In this document: positions 26,540-35,967 of the stretch, one piece after another
Layout of the letters: each line of letters starts with the position of its first letter
Position numbering within the stretch: the first letter of the stretch is position 1
Source: an uncultured Parabacteroides sp.
Lineage (GTDB): Bacteria > Bacteroidota > Bacteroidia > Bacteroidales > Tannerellaceae
Direction: 5' to 3'
Assembly (NCBI GenBank): GCA_944325355.1
Contig: CALUZS010000005.1
Coordinates: forward strand, 99,280 to 163,279
Length of the DNA: 64,000 bases
Position numbers and translations under genes: made by a program
The notes under the pieces: model-generated
Told to the model about the DNA's origin: nothing
Databases searched by the model: none
What the model saw: only the letters and a program-made list of their open reading frames with translations

Positions 26540-29086
26540 TCAAAATTGGATTGTCCTTTTTTCCCCCTCCCGCATAACAAATTTTTTCAATCGCTTTTCG
26601 CGGTCTCCAATCCGGAACTTATCCAAAGCAAGCGTTCCTTTCAGCAATTCGATGGTAGCCTGTCCGTCTGCCACTTCACAAACACCCCAGGCATAACCGT
26701 TGCTCCAAAAATAACGTCCCGGGCAATCGGTAAAACCCATGCTACGCTCCACACCGGAATATTGAAAACGGCTTAATGCGATAACAGCCGACCAGCTTGC
26801 CATCGAACGAGCATAATGGTGACCACATTCCGGTTCGTTGAACGGATTACGCTTGGCTCCGTCAAAACGTTCCCGAATTGAGCGGATGCAAGTCAATGCT
26901 TCATCTTCCATTCCTTCATATATCATGCCTGTCGCCGCACAATATTCAAAGCCCGTCATCACCTCTGCAAAATAGGGAAATGGAACTTCCAAACGACCTT
27001 TGGGCCAAGAAGCCATCAACAATCCCGACTCGTCACCAAGCACATAAGAACGCATATTATTAAAATGGCGACTGAAATCTTCTACATAATTATATTTCAT
27101 TATGCTCTGCAATGTTGTCCGGATATGTTCCTTGTCCCCCAGATAACCAAGCCCGCAGATATGTGCCATATATTGCCCTACCAGCTGGTCGACCAAACAG
27201 CCCTGTCCCAATTGAAATGCCGGTATCTGCACATCGGGATCCGCCATATCCAAAAACTGGAACGTTTGCGGATCGGTAATCTTATGCTCATAATACTCGC
27301 CATTAAAAAGATGTTCATCCATCCACTTGCTGCCCTCTTCAAACAACGAATTGCATTTCTTCGCAAAAGCTTTGTCCTTCATCGCCACAGCCATTCTTTC
27401 TGCTGCCCTAAGAGCACCCATATACCAAAATCCCATTTGCGGGTTCGGCCCAAAATAATTCACATCCATCGTATTGTGCTGCGATCCTTCCATTACACCA
27501 TCCTGGTTACCGTCCCAGCCGTTCTCGACCCAAGCATACGACAAGACCTTTTTTACCTGCCCCCAATTACGCTTCAGGAAATCGTCATCTCCGGAGAGCT
27601 GCCATTCATGGTAGGCTTTCATGACACACCCCATCTGTCCGTCCGCAGCAGCACTGTTTCCTTTTGCTGCCTCCGAAAGCGGAAGTGCCGCCCGGAAATT
27701 CATCAAGCCGTTCTCTTTGGTTGCATAATTCAATTCCACATCACGCATCGTTTGCGCCAGTTCCCCAAACAAAAACGGGGTAGCCACCTCATAATTCCAA
27801 ACATGTGTGCAAGAACCTTGGCAAGAGCCAAACCGGTCCATTATCCCTTCCCAGCCCATCAGATGTCCGCTGGGTAAACGGAACACTGTCTGAGAACGTA
27901 ATGTCGCCAAATTAAACAGTGCCGCTTCCTTTACTACCTCCGGGAATGTACTCGACAAGAAAGTATTGACAAACGACAACGTTTGTTGCTCCAAAACGGG
28001 AATCTGTGGAATTATCCGCACTGCCGCATCCCAAGCGTCTTTATATTGCTGGCTATAATAATTCCCTACAACCGTAGGAGACCACGCTTTGCGATTCGGA
28101 AAGTTCCAAGTAAGGAAGAACGTAAAGCAGGAACGCCCTTTGGGAACAATCACTTTTTTTACAGCCAACGAAGCCATCGGGTCATTTTCATCGACCGGGG
28201 TCTCACGCTCCGTCATCATACCATCTGCACTGAAATCATCCCAAAAACTCAAGATTGCATTATTCCATGAATCCGGTTTTGAAGAGGTCCGGTAAGAGAC
28301 TTGCCCGTCCGAGGAAGTTGTCAGAGCAATCGTTCCCCATGCGGGATCTTGCTTGTCGATGCTGTCCGAATAGAAATAAATTCCTTTCAACGACGCTTGC
28401 TCACGATAAATATTTCGGTTTCTCTTGGATCCAATTGGAATATAGTCTCCTTTCCAATCGGTCCAGAATTTACTGCCATCCTTCCCCACGAAATTCCGCA
28501 ACGAACCACAAACAGAGACCTCAAGCGGCTCATCGCTTCGATTCTCCACCTCGTATGTCAAAATGGCAATTGGCAACCCGCTTGCATCCGCATCCCCCGG
28601 GATCAGGGGATTAAACCCCTTAATCGTCACATTCACCGGAAGAGCAGGGTCAGACAAATGCACTTGTCCGAAAGGATATGCAGCATCAAATGAAGCATCC
28701 GCAAACCGGGGCATGCCATGATGATTGACCGGACGCCCTTCATAATGGAGATATTCCTGTGGATATAACGGTCCGTTCAACAAGGTAGTAGTAGCCTTTC
28801 CGTTTTTGGGCTTGACATAAATGGCAAAAAACGGTGCGTTATTTCCGGTTGTTACCGTACTGTATTTCTTTCCGGGCACATTCATAATCTCCCAATCCCG
28901 CAATTCGCCCCGACCACCCAATGAGACCGTTCCGGTTCCTATTCCACCTAACGGCAATGCTACCTGATAAAGATGCTGGCTATCGTAATGCTTCAACACA
29001 GGCCATTCCGAGGGTGACCACTCCTGCGCACAAAGAGCCGACCATAAAAAAGCAAATAGGGATAATATCTTTAACCTGTTTTTCAT
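26540..29086 (-). CDS. GH116 family glycoside hydrolase (GBA2-like), secreted
   Basis: 848 residues with a signal peptide ending ALCAQ. The N-terminal beta domain opens with LPLGGIGTGTVSLGGRGE and FNPLIPGDADASGLPIA, typical of GH116/glucosylceramidase-type N domains. The C-terminal helical catalytic domain contains SCQGSCTHVWNYE and GSQHNTMDVNYFGPNP, the latter matching the stretch that carries the acid/base Asp in the family (recalled; exact residue not assigned). Family activities are beta-glucosidase, beta-xylosidase or N-acetylglucosaminidase. No SusC/D genes flank it. No typical promoter box was found. Confidence 0.85.
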   Translation of the reverse strand: MKNRLKILSLFAFLWSALCAQEWSPSEWPVLKHYDSQHLYQVALPLGGIGTGTVSLGGRGELRDWEIMNVPGKKYSTVTTGNNAPFFAIYVKPKNGKATTTLLNGPLYPQEYLHYEGRPVNHHGMPRFADASFDAAYPFGQVHLSDPALPVNVTIKGFNPLIPGDADASGLPIAILTYEVENRSDEPLEVSVCGSLRNFVGKDGSKFWTDWKGDYIPIGSKRNRNIYREQASLKGIYFYSDSIDKQDPAWGTIALTTSSDGQVSYRTSSKPDSWNNAILSFWDDFSADGMMTERETPVDENDPMASLAVKKVIVPKGRSCFTFFLTWNFPNRKAWSPTVVGNYYSQQYKDAWDAAVRIIPQIPVLEQQTLSFVNTFLSSTFPEVVKEAALFNLATLRSQTVFRLPSGHLMGWEGIMDRFGSCQGSCTHVWNYEVATPFLFGELAQTMRDVELNYATKENGLMNFRAALPLSEAAKGNSAAADGQMGCVMKAYHEWQLSGDDDFLKRNWGQVKKVLSYAWVENGWDGNQDGVMEGSQHNTMDVNYFGPNPQMGFWYMGALRAAERMAVAMKDKAFAKKCNSLFEEGSKWMDEHLFNGEYYEHKITDPQTFQFLDMADPDVQIPAFQLGQGCLVDQLVGQYMAHICGLGYLGDKEHIRTTLQSIMKYNYVEDFSRHFNNMRSYVLGDESGLLMASWPKGRLEVPFPYFAEVMTGFEYCAATGMIYEGMEDEALTCIRSIRERFDGAKRNPFNEPECGHHYARSMASWSAVIALSRFQYSGVERSMGFTDCPGRYFWSNGYAWGVCEVADGQATIELLKGTLALDKFRIGDREKRLKKFVMREGEKRTIQF

Positions 29087-29217
29087 CGTATCTTTCTCCT
29101 CCTTTTTTTACAACCGTATAAAAATAGAGATTTATTCCTAAAAAGATGTCATATAAAATTATAAATTAACTCGCTTTTACATTCTTGTGAATAAAAGCCG
29201 AGAAATCAGGCAACCGA

Positions 29218-29292
29218 TAAAAAGAGGAAGACTATTTCAAAATAGGAACGATGACGTAAATCACTTTCCCATCTCGAAACAGCCTTCCTCTT
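29218..29292 (-). terminator. long hairpin terminator downstream of nrdJ
   Basis: On the minus strand AAGAGGAAGGCTGTTTC pairs with GAAATAGTCTTCCTCTT (17 pairs, two of them G-U) around a loop of about 37 bases, followed by TTTT. The large, partly structured loop is unusual for a plain terminator. Confidence 0.7.
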
Positions 29293-29329
29293 CTCTCTAT
29301 GCCGGACAATTAATATGATCCGTTCTCCA

Positions 29330-31867
29330 TTATCCGCAACGAGAAGCTCCGCAATTTGTACAAATCAAGCAACCTTCCTGATAAGTCAAAGTCTCAAGAC
29401 CGCAGTTCGGACACTTCTGTCCTTTAGCCTCAGTCCCGTTCGGCATATATTTCTTCAATGCACGCTCAACTCCGTTTTTCCACGTATTGATTGACTCGTT
29501 ATTCAAATCCATGCCCTGTACCAGTTTTATTACTTGGTCGATTGGCATCGCATAGCGCAACACTCCGGAAATCAGCTTCGCATAGTTCCAATACTCAGGA
29601 TTAAATTTACCATCCAATCCCTCTATAGTCATCTTGTAGCCACGTTTGTTTTTAAATTGGAAATCATAATGTTTTTCACCGTTCTCGTCATAACGTTTGA
29701 TGATGCTACCTTTCAATACGTTTTTCGGCAACATAATTCCTTCATCATCATCCGCCAATCCGGTAAAGATTTCATACGGACGACCATTCAGCAAACCGAC
29801 AAAAGCGATCCATTTTTCTTTGTTGTTTTGGAATTTCACCACATCAGCTTCCAATTCTTTCGGACGGCTCTCTACGATAATCGGAGGTTGCATACAGTTG
29901 CAATCATCCTTTTTCTTTTTGTCGGTAGAAATCAACACGCCCGAGCGGGAACCGTCACGATAAACGGTACATCCTTTACACCCACACTTCCATGCTTCCA
30001 CATACAACTCGTTAACCAACTCTTCAGAAACGTTGTTCGGCAAATTGATTGTTACACTGATAGAGTGGTCGACCCACTTTTGGATGCGGCCCTGCATCCG
30101 TACTTTTTGCAGCCAATCCACATCGTTCGATGTAGCCTTAAAGTATGGAGACTTGCCAACAAGCGCATCAATTTCGTCTTGTGAATAATGTTTGGTTGCC
30201 GAATAACCATTCGCCTGCATCCAAGTGAGGAATTTATGATGAAATACTGTATATTCTTCAAAAGCATCGCCAGTTTCATCCACAAAATCAACTCTTGCCG
30301 AAGCATCGTTCGGATTCACTTTCCGACGTCTTTTGTATACCGGCAAAAATACCGGTTCGATTCCAGAAGTTGTCTGCGTCATCAAACTTGTCGTTCCGGT
30401 AGGTGCAATCGTCAAACAAGCAATATTCCGACGACCATACTTTTTCATATCTTCATAAAGCTGCGGATCTGCTTCAGCAAGTCTGTTTATAAACGGATTC
30501 TTCTCTTCACGTTTGGCATCGAAAACCTCAAAAGCGCCGCGTTCCTTTGCAAGGATAACCGAAGAACGGTAGGCAGACAAAGCCAAAGTCTTCTGCACTT
30601 CTTCAGCAAAAGCTGTCGACTCTTCCGTACCGTAACGCAAACCCAAGGCTGCCAACATATCGCCTTCAGCCGTAATACCGACACCCGTACGGCGTCCTTT
30701 CAAAGTCTTCGTTTGAATTTTTTCCCACAAATGGCGTTCGCTGTGCTTTACTTCCAACGATTCTGGGTCAGAGTCCACTTTCTCTAAAATCTTTTCTATC
30801 TTTTCCGATTCCAAATCAATAATATCGTCCATGATTCGTTGCGCCAGAACCACATGCTTTTTAAACAAATCAAAGTCGAAATAAGCATCCGGAGTAAACG
30901 GATTCACAACATACGAATATAGATTTATCGCCAACAATCTACAGCTGTCATACGGACAAAGAGGTATCTCCCCGCAAGGATTCGTGGAAACAGTACGAAA
31001 ACCCAAATCAGCATAACAATCTGGTACCGATTCTTTTAAAATAGTATCCCAGAACAACACGCCCGGCTCTGCCGATTTCCAAGCATTATGGATAATCTTG
31101 TTCCACAACTCTCCGGCATTGATTTCTTTCGTATAAAGAGGCTGATCTGAATCAACCGGATATTGTTGAACATAATTTTTCCCGTTAATTACGGCATTCA
31201 TGAACTCGTCATCAATCTTCACGGAGACATTGGCTCCCGTAACTTTCCCTTCTGTCATCTTCGCATCGATAAACGACTCCGAGTCAGGATGCTTAATGGA
31301 CACACTCAACATCAGCGCACCACGCCGTCCATCTTGCGCCACTTCCCTCGTTGAATTGGAATAACGCTCCATAAATGGAACCAAGCCTGTCGATGTCAAC
31401 GCAGAATTCTTTACCGGGGAACCCTTCGGGCGAATATGGGACAAGTCATGCCCTACTCCACCACGACGTTTCATCAACTGAACCTGTTCTTCATCAATAC
31501 GGATAATCGCGCCGTAGGAATCAGCCGGCCCATCCAAACCTATTACAAAACAGTTCGATAAAGAAGCTACTTGATAGCTATTTCCTATACCCGTCATCGG
31601 GCTTCCCTGAGGAACTATATATTTAAAATGATCAAACAAATCAAACAATTCCTGTTCCGACAAAGGATTCGGATATTTTCTCTCTATCCGGGCAATCTCC
31701 TTTGCCAAACGCCAATGCATATCCTCCGGTGAAAGCTCATAGATATTTCCATATCCATCTTTCAGCGCATACTTATTCACCCAAACTTTTGCCGCCAATT
31801 CATCGCCGGAAAAGTATCTAAGAGAAGCTTTAAAAGCTTCATCGAATGTGTAACTTTTTTGTTCCAT
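29330..31867 (-). CDS. nrdJ: adenosylcobalamin-dependent ribonucleoside-diphosphate reductase (class II)
   Basis: 845 residues. SPMTGIGNSYQVASLSNCFV and the active-site STNPCGEIPL (Cys near residue 296) are ribonucleotide reductase motifs. APTGTTSLMTQTTSG and the CxxC pattern near the C terminus (CPNCG ... CTNCG, a zinc-ribbon tail) point to the vitamin B12-dependent class II type. It reduces ribonucleotides to deoxyribonucleotides without oxygen or a small subunit, suiting an anaerobe. No nrdB-like gene is nearby. No B12 riboswitch could be recognised in the 240 bases upstream. Confidence 0.94.
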   Translation of the reverse strand: MEQKSYTFDEAFKASLRYFSGDELAAKVWVNKYALKDGYGNIYELSPEDMHWRLAKEIARIERKYPNPLSEQELFDLFDHFKYIVPQGSPMTGIGNSYQVASLSNCFVIGLDGPADSYGAIIRIDEEQVQLMKRRGGVGHDLSHIRPKGSPVKNSALTSTGLVPFMERYSNSTREVAQDGRRGALMLSVSIKHPDSESFIDAKMTEGKVTGANVSVKIDDEFMNAVINGKNYVQQYPVDSDQPLYTKEINAGELWNKIIHNAWKSAEPGVLFWDTILKESVPDCYADLGFRTVSTNPCGEIPLCPYDSCRLLAINLYSYVVNPFTPDAYFDFDLFKKHVVLAQRIMDDIIDLESEKIEKILEKVDSDPESLEVKHSERHLWEKIQTKTLKGRRTGVGITAEGDMLAALGLRYGTEESTAFAEEVQKTLALSAYRSSVILAKERGAFEVFDAKREEKNPFINRLAEADPQLYEDMKKYGRRNIACLTIAPTGTTSLMTQTTSGIEPVFLPVYKRRRKVNPNDASARVDFVDETGDAFEEYTVFHHKFLTWMQANGYSATKHYSQDEIDALVGKSPYFKATSNDVDWLQKVRMQGRIQKWVDHSISVTINLPNNVSEELVNELYVEAWKCGCKGCTVYRDGSRSGVLISTDKKKKDDCNCMQPPIIVESRPKELEADVVKFQNNKEKWIAFVGLLNGRPYEIFTGLADDDEGIMLPKNVLKGSIIKRYDENGEKHYDFQFKNKRGYKMTIEGLDGKFNPEYWNYAKLISGVLRYAMPIDQVIKLVQGMDLNNESINTWKNGVERALKKYMPNGTEAKGQKCPNCGLETLTYQEGCLICTNCGASRCG

Positions 31868-32059
31868 AGCTGCTGTAAATTTTGACTATGCAATATTACA
31901 AACTCTTCTCGTAATAACCAAAATCCGCAAACTTTTTCAACAAAATATTTTGCAAAGTTTTCCAATTACAAAACACACAGTGTTAATATTAAAATACTTA
32001 ACACACATCGCTGCTTAAAAATATTTCCCAAAATAAATTTTATACCAGAACAACAGTAA

Positions 32060-32089
32060 ACAAAAAAGCGGCACTTTGCAGTGCCGCTT
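32060..32089 (-). terminator. terminator of dnaA
   Basis: AAGCGGCACT and AGTGCCGCTT form a perfect stem around a four-base loop; on the minus strand it is followed by a T-run. It lies about 20 bases past the dnaA stop. Confidence 0.9.
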
Positions 32090-32108
32090 CGCAACTCAAA
32101 TAAATAAA

Positions 32109-33473
32109 TTAATTTCTCAGTTTCATTTCTATTTCTTCTATCGAGTTCCGGACCTCTTTACTAGTCTCTATCTGATCCTTTATTGTTTTACATGCGTACA
32201 GAACTGTTGCATGATCTCTTTTTCCAACAATTTTTCCTATATGGGAGAAAGAATTGTCGGTATATTTCTTTGCCAGATACATTGTAATCTGGCGTGCTTG
32301 CACGACTTCCCGTTTTCTTGAGTTGGTCTGTATGGCCGTTGTTTCCAAATTAAAATATTTGCAAACAATATCTTGAATCATTTGGATAGAAACCTGTTTC
32401 TTTTCAACCCTTATTGTCTGCCCTACGATGTATTTTGTCAAAGCCAAATCTATTTCTTTATTATTAACCAATGAATTGGCTATTAAAGAGACTAAGATTC
32501 CTTCCAAATCCCGCACATTTTCTGTGACATTATCTACAATAAAATTGAACGCTTCATCAGGTATGACAATACCGTCGCTTGTAATCCGGTTCTTCAAAAT
32601 TTGCTTCCTCAAATTCAAATCCGGACGGCGCAATTCAGCTGTCAATCCCCATTTCAAACGCGTAATCAAGCGTTCTTCCATACCTTGCAAATCTACCGGA
32701 GCCTTGTCGGAAGTCAAAATCAATTGCTTGTTCAATTGATGCAAATGATTAAATATATGGAAAAATGTATTCTGTGTTTTATCTTTTCCTATCAGTTCCT
32801 GTATATCATCCAATATCAAGACATCGACATCTTGATAGAAAAAAAGAAAATCATTTACCTGACCTTTTCGGACAGCATTGGTATATTGCAAACTAAACAG
32901 ATGTGCAGATAAGTAAAGCACTTTCTCCGAAGGATGAAGTTCCTGGATACGGTTTCCTATAGCATGGCACAAATGGGTCTTGCCAACTCCCGACGGTCCA
33001 TAGATGAACAACGGATTGTAGGTTGTTTTTCCCGGATTTTTCGTAATAGCCTCACTCACCGAATAAACCAACTTGTTGCAATCGCTCTCAAAATAATTTT
33101 CAAAACGATACTTCGGATTTAAATAAGAATTCCAATTACTCGGTTTTGCAGAATCGTTTCCGTCACCGCCTTTCTCAGATAACCGACCTGCACCACCATC
33201 CATTTCTCTTGGTAAAGAAGATACAAGGTAAAACAATTTCGTCCCCGAACCAAATACTTGCAAAATGGCCGAGTATAATTGCCTTCTAAAATTCTTTTCA
33301 ATATAATCCCTGCAAAAATCAGAAGGTACATGAAGCCGCAATTCTTTTTTTTCATTAAAAGAATGCGGCAATATGGGGGTAAACCATACATTATACTGTT
33401 CTTCTGATAAATTTTCTTTGATTATATCAAGGCATTTATTCCATAAATGGAGAAGTTCAGTTTGCATTTCCAA
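32109..33473 (-). CDS. dnaA: chromosomal replication initiator protein DnaA
   Basis: 454 residues. Domain I at the N terminus (LWNKCLDIIKENLSEEQYN), a linker of about 30 residues, then the AAA+ domain with Walker A GPSGVGKTHL (near 160) and Walker B VLILDDIQ (near 216). Domain IV carries the DNA-binding signature VGKRDHATVLYACK (near 415). It opens the origin and binds DnaA boxes. Unusually for many bacteria, dnaN is not adjacent; nrdJ lies downstream. The 380 bases upstream are gene-free. Confidence 0.97.
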   Translation of the reverse strand: MEMQTELLHLWNKCLDIIKENLSEEQYNVWFTPILPHSFNEKKELRLHVPSDFCRDYIEKNFRRQLYSAILQVFGSGTKLFYLVSSLPREMDGGAGRLSEKGGDGNDSAKPSNWNSYLNPKYRFENYFESDCNKLVYSVSEAITKNPGKTTYNPLFIYGPSGVGKTHLCHAIGNRIQELHPSEKVLYLSAHLFSLQYTNAVRKGQVNDFLFFYQDVDVLILDDIQELIGKDKTQNTFFHIFNHLHQLNKQLILTSDKAPVDLQGMEERLITRLKWGLTAELRRPDLNLRKQILKNRITSDGIVIPDEAFNFIVDNVTENVRDLEGILVSLIANSLVNNKEIDLALTKYIVGQTIRVEKKQVSIQMIQDIVCKYFNLETTAIQTNSRKREVVQARQITMYLAKKYTDNSFSHIGKIVGKRDHATVLYACKTIKDQIETSKEVRNSIEEIEMKLRN

Positions 33474-33854
33474 AAAATTCCTCTAATGATACTATCTATT
33501 TCTTAGTACAAAAGTTGGAAATAAAATCGGCAAAAAAAAATGCCCTTTTTCTTTGTTTTTTGAGATATTCAGTACTTCTCTTAAAAACAGATTATTACTT
33601 TTCTTTCAAACAATTCTAATACTGAAAATGCATCCACGAAGTAAAAACTAAGATTTTAAGCCCGTTTCCGCGATTTTACAACTATTCATCAAAATTGTCC
33701 GCCATCTGCCTTTCAAAAGATATCTACTTGTCTTTCAAACTTTCCACAAACGAATTGCAAACTTTCAATTTTATTTTAAACTTAGAATTAATCTAAACTG
33801 ATCCCGGAAATCTTTTTTCTTCCTAATTACACAAAAGAAAATTTTTCTGTCTTT
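33474..33854. other. AT-rich gene-free region upstream of dnaA
   Basis: No coding frame is supported. Very AT-rich with long A and T runs. The octamer CTTTCAAA occurs three times (33603, 33710, 33732). Two imperfect DnaA-box-like nonamers, GCATCCACG near 33630 and CTTTCCACA near 33738, each differ from TTATCCACA at two or more positions. It could hold the dnaA promoter and perhaps part of an origin, but no exact DnaA box was found. Confidence 0.35.
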
Positions 33855-33870
33855 TTAAAAGACAGAAAAA
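33841..33870 (-). terminator. terminator overlapping the MlaD stop codon
   Basis: TTTTTCTGTCTTTT and AAAAGACAGAAAAA form a stem with almost no loop; the TAA stop of the MlaD gene (33855-33857) lies inside it. T-rich sequence follows on the minus strand. Confidence 0.7.
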
Positions 33871-34745
33871 TGGACATAACGCTTCGGATTTTCCTTCAAA
33901 TCAATCAACAGTTTGTTTGCGCTATCCATCGTATTCGTCAGATTATCATACAAAGCCTTATCATTTAACAACAATCCTAAACTATTGTCCGAGGAATTCA
34001 ATTTGTTTGTTGTTGCTTCTACGTTTTTCAAAGTCGTGTTGACCAGACGAATCGTAGTAGAGATATCCAATGACTTCAAATTAGAACTCACCTCTGTGAA
34101 ATCGGAAGAGATTGTTTTCAAGTTCGATACAATAACAGGCACATCATTTGCCAATAGCTGGTCCAACTCTCTTGCCGAACTTTCAAGACTTCCTGTAGTC
34201 CTTTCAATATGAACAAGCGATTCCGTCAATGCGGGATGATTCACAATCCGTTGCAATCCCGTCAATATCGTATCCAGTTTCGGCAATAATGCTTCAACAC
34301 CCGGCAAAATCTTTTCTTGTACAGATGCCATCATATCTTCCTCCATACGTCCTTCTATACTTTCACCTGATGTCAAATAATCTTCTACATACTTATTCAA
34401 CTTTATATGCAACTCGGCTCCGCCCAAAAGACTGTTTCGCACAATAACATAACTACCTTTATTGATTTTCATCGCATCTTCCAGACGAATCTCTACTGTA
34501 ATCTTATTTGTTGTCGTATAATCATAGAAGATATTCCTTACAAGCCCCACTTTAAAGCCTTCCACATAGACCGGACTCGAAACGGTAATCCCTTCTATAT
34601 TTGTAAATGAAACAAAATAATGATTGGCAGGTTTAAAAAGATTTATACCTTTCAAATAATTGATTCCAAAATATAATAAAACCATACTGATGATTGTCAC
34701 CAGCCCTATTTTCACTTCTTTCGTAAATATCATTTTCTTATTCAT
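33855..34745 (-). CDS. MlaD/MCE family protein
   Basis: 296 residues. One N-terminal membrane helix (about 11-29, GLVTIISMVLLYFGINYL), then an MCE domain (about 38-115) with FTNIEGITVSSPVYVEGFKVG and LLGGAELHIKL. The remainder is a helical, Ser/Thr/Asn-rich periplasmic tail. MCE proteins form hexamer rings that carry lipids between the two membranes. The matching ATPase and permease genes are not next to it. Eight bases separate it from the amidase gene upstream, with which it forms an operon. Confidence 0.88.
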   Translation of the reverse strand: MNKKMIFTKEVKIGLVTIISMVLLYFGINYLKGINLFKPANHYFVSFTNIEGITVSSPVYVEGFKVGLVRNIFYDYTTTNKITVEIRLEDAMKINKGSYVIVRNSLLGGAELHIKLNKYVEDYLTSGESIEGRMEEDMMASVQEKILPGVEALLPKLDTILTGLQRIVNHPALTESLVHIERTTGSLESSARELDQLLANDVPVIVSNLKTISSDFTEVSSNLKSLDISTTIRLVNTTLKNVEATTNKLNSSDNSLGLLLNDKALYDNLTNTMDSANKLLIDLKENPKRYVHFSVF

Positions 34746-34753
34746 ATCTTTAT

Positions 34754-35836
34754 TTATATTTTCTTCCCGTTTCTAAATTTAATAATAAAAGCATCCGTAA
34801 AATCTTTAACGACTTTCCGGTGCAAAGTCTTTATCTCATTGAAATTTGTTGATTCTCCGTAAGTATATTTATAAAGTCCATTTTCCTTATATACATCAAC
34901 TGGATGGTATCCTTTCAGCATTTTCGAATTTGAAGCCAATTTCTTGTCTGAAGTAAGAATCTGGATCTTATAAACCACCTGCTGAGAGTTGCTCTTTTCA
35001 GGAAGATTAATTTCCTTGTCCTTGTTCACAGATACCGTCTGCTTTTCCTGCGAAGAGACCATTCCTGCCTTCCGGTCAAGTTCCTCCTTATATTTCTTAA
35101 ACGCCCGATAAATACATGAAGCCAATTCCTTCTGGCCCCGTTCGGAATTCATATACTTTTCTTCCGTCCTATTTGATATAAAACCTAATTCTATCAGGAC
35201 ACTCGGCATACTGGTTTTCCGCAAAACCAAAAAACCTGCCTGACGAACACCCCGGTCATATATCTTCGCTGTTTTAAAATGAGATTGGATGTCTGATGCA
35301 AAATTCACACTCTGCTCCATGTGCTTGTTCTGCATAAATTCAAATATAATATAAGATTCTGATGAATTCGGATCGAATCCTTCATAACGTTGCTCGTAAT
35401 TATCTTCAAACAGAATCGCCGAATTTTCCCGCATAGCGACTTCCAGATTCTCATCACTACGCGCCAAGCCCAAGGTATAGGTTTCAGCCCCATGAACAGA
35501 ACTTCCTTTTTTTACAGAATTTGTATGGATGGATATAAACAAATCCGCCTTATTCCGATTCGCAATATTCGCCCGCTCATCCAATTCTATAAATCGGTCA
35601 TTTTTCCGTGTATATATTACCTTTACTTCCGGCATATTCGTTGTTATAAACTCTCCCAACTTTAGAGCGACAGCCAAATTAATATTTTTTTCGTACGAAC
35701 TAAAGCCTTTGGCTCCCACGTCCTTTCCTCCATGACCTGCATCTATTACAACAGTGAATGAAGCACCTTGTACACAAGGCACGACCATAAACATTAACAC
35801 GAATCTCAATAATATACGCAGGAAACGGATATACAC
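34754..35836 (-). CDS. N-acetylmuramoyl-L-alanine amidase (Amidase_3) with C-terminal SPOR-like domain
   Basis: 360 residues with a signal peptide ending PCVQG. The zinc-site motifs are VVIDAGHGGKD (His), a Glu in the following region, LFISIHTNS (His) and LIELGFISN (catalytic Glu). A spacer of about 40 residues leads to a C-terminal domain VVYKIQILTSDKKL ... YKYTYGES that looks like a SPOR (peptidoglycan-binding) domain. It cuts the stem peptide from peptidoglycan in the periplasm, probably in cell separation. First gene of a two-gene unit with MlaD. Confidence 0.92.
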   Translation of the reverse strand: MYIRFLRILLRFVLMFMVVPCVQGASFTVVIDAGHGGKDVGAKGFSSYEKNINLAVALKLGEFITTNMPEVKVIYTRKNDRFIELDERANIANRNKADLFISIHTNSVKKGSSVHGAETYTLGLARSDENLEVAMRENSAILFEDNYEQRYEGFDPNSSESYIIFEFMQNKHMEQSVNFASDIQSHFKTAKIYDRGVRQAGFLVLRKTSMPSVLIELGFISNRTEEKYMNSERGQKELASCIYRAFKKYKEELDRKAGMVSSQEKQTVSVNKDKEINLPEKSNSQQVVYKIQILTSDKKLASNSKMLKGYHPVDVYKENGLYKYTYGESTNFNEIKTLHRKVVKDFTDAFIIKFRNGKKI

Positions 35837-35862
35837 AATTCTCTTTTCTTAAAACACGATGG

Positions 35863-35896
35863 CAAAGATAGTATTTTATCCAATAAAATTGCCAAA
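35863..35896 (-). promoter_or_regulatory. promoter of the amidase-MlaD operon (TTTG-N22-TATCTTTG)
   Basis: On the minus strand TATCTTTG (35870-35863) is an exact -7 box 26 bases before the start, with TTTG 22 bases upstream. Confidence 0.6.
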
Positions 35897-35967
35897 CTCG
35901 TCTCTTAAAGATTAATGAAGATTTTTCGATATTAACTGATTATAGCGACATTATGGATGTTTCTCCA

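Noticed and set aside
31868..32060. B12 riboswitch or paired NrdR boxes upstream of nrdJ
   Set aside because: A repeated AACACACA was noticed, but no B12-box core or paired NrdR consensus could be found.
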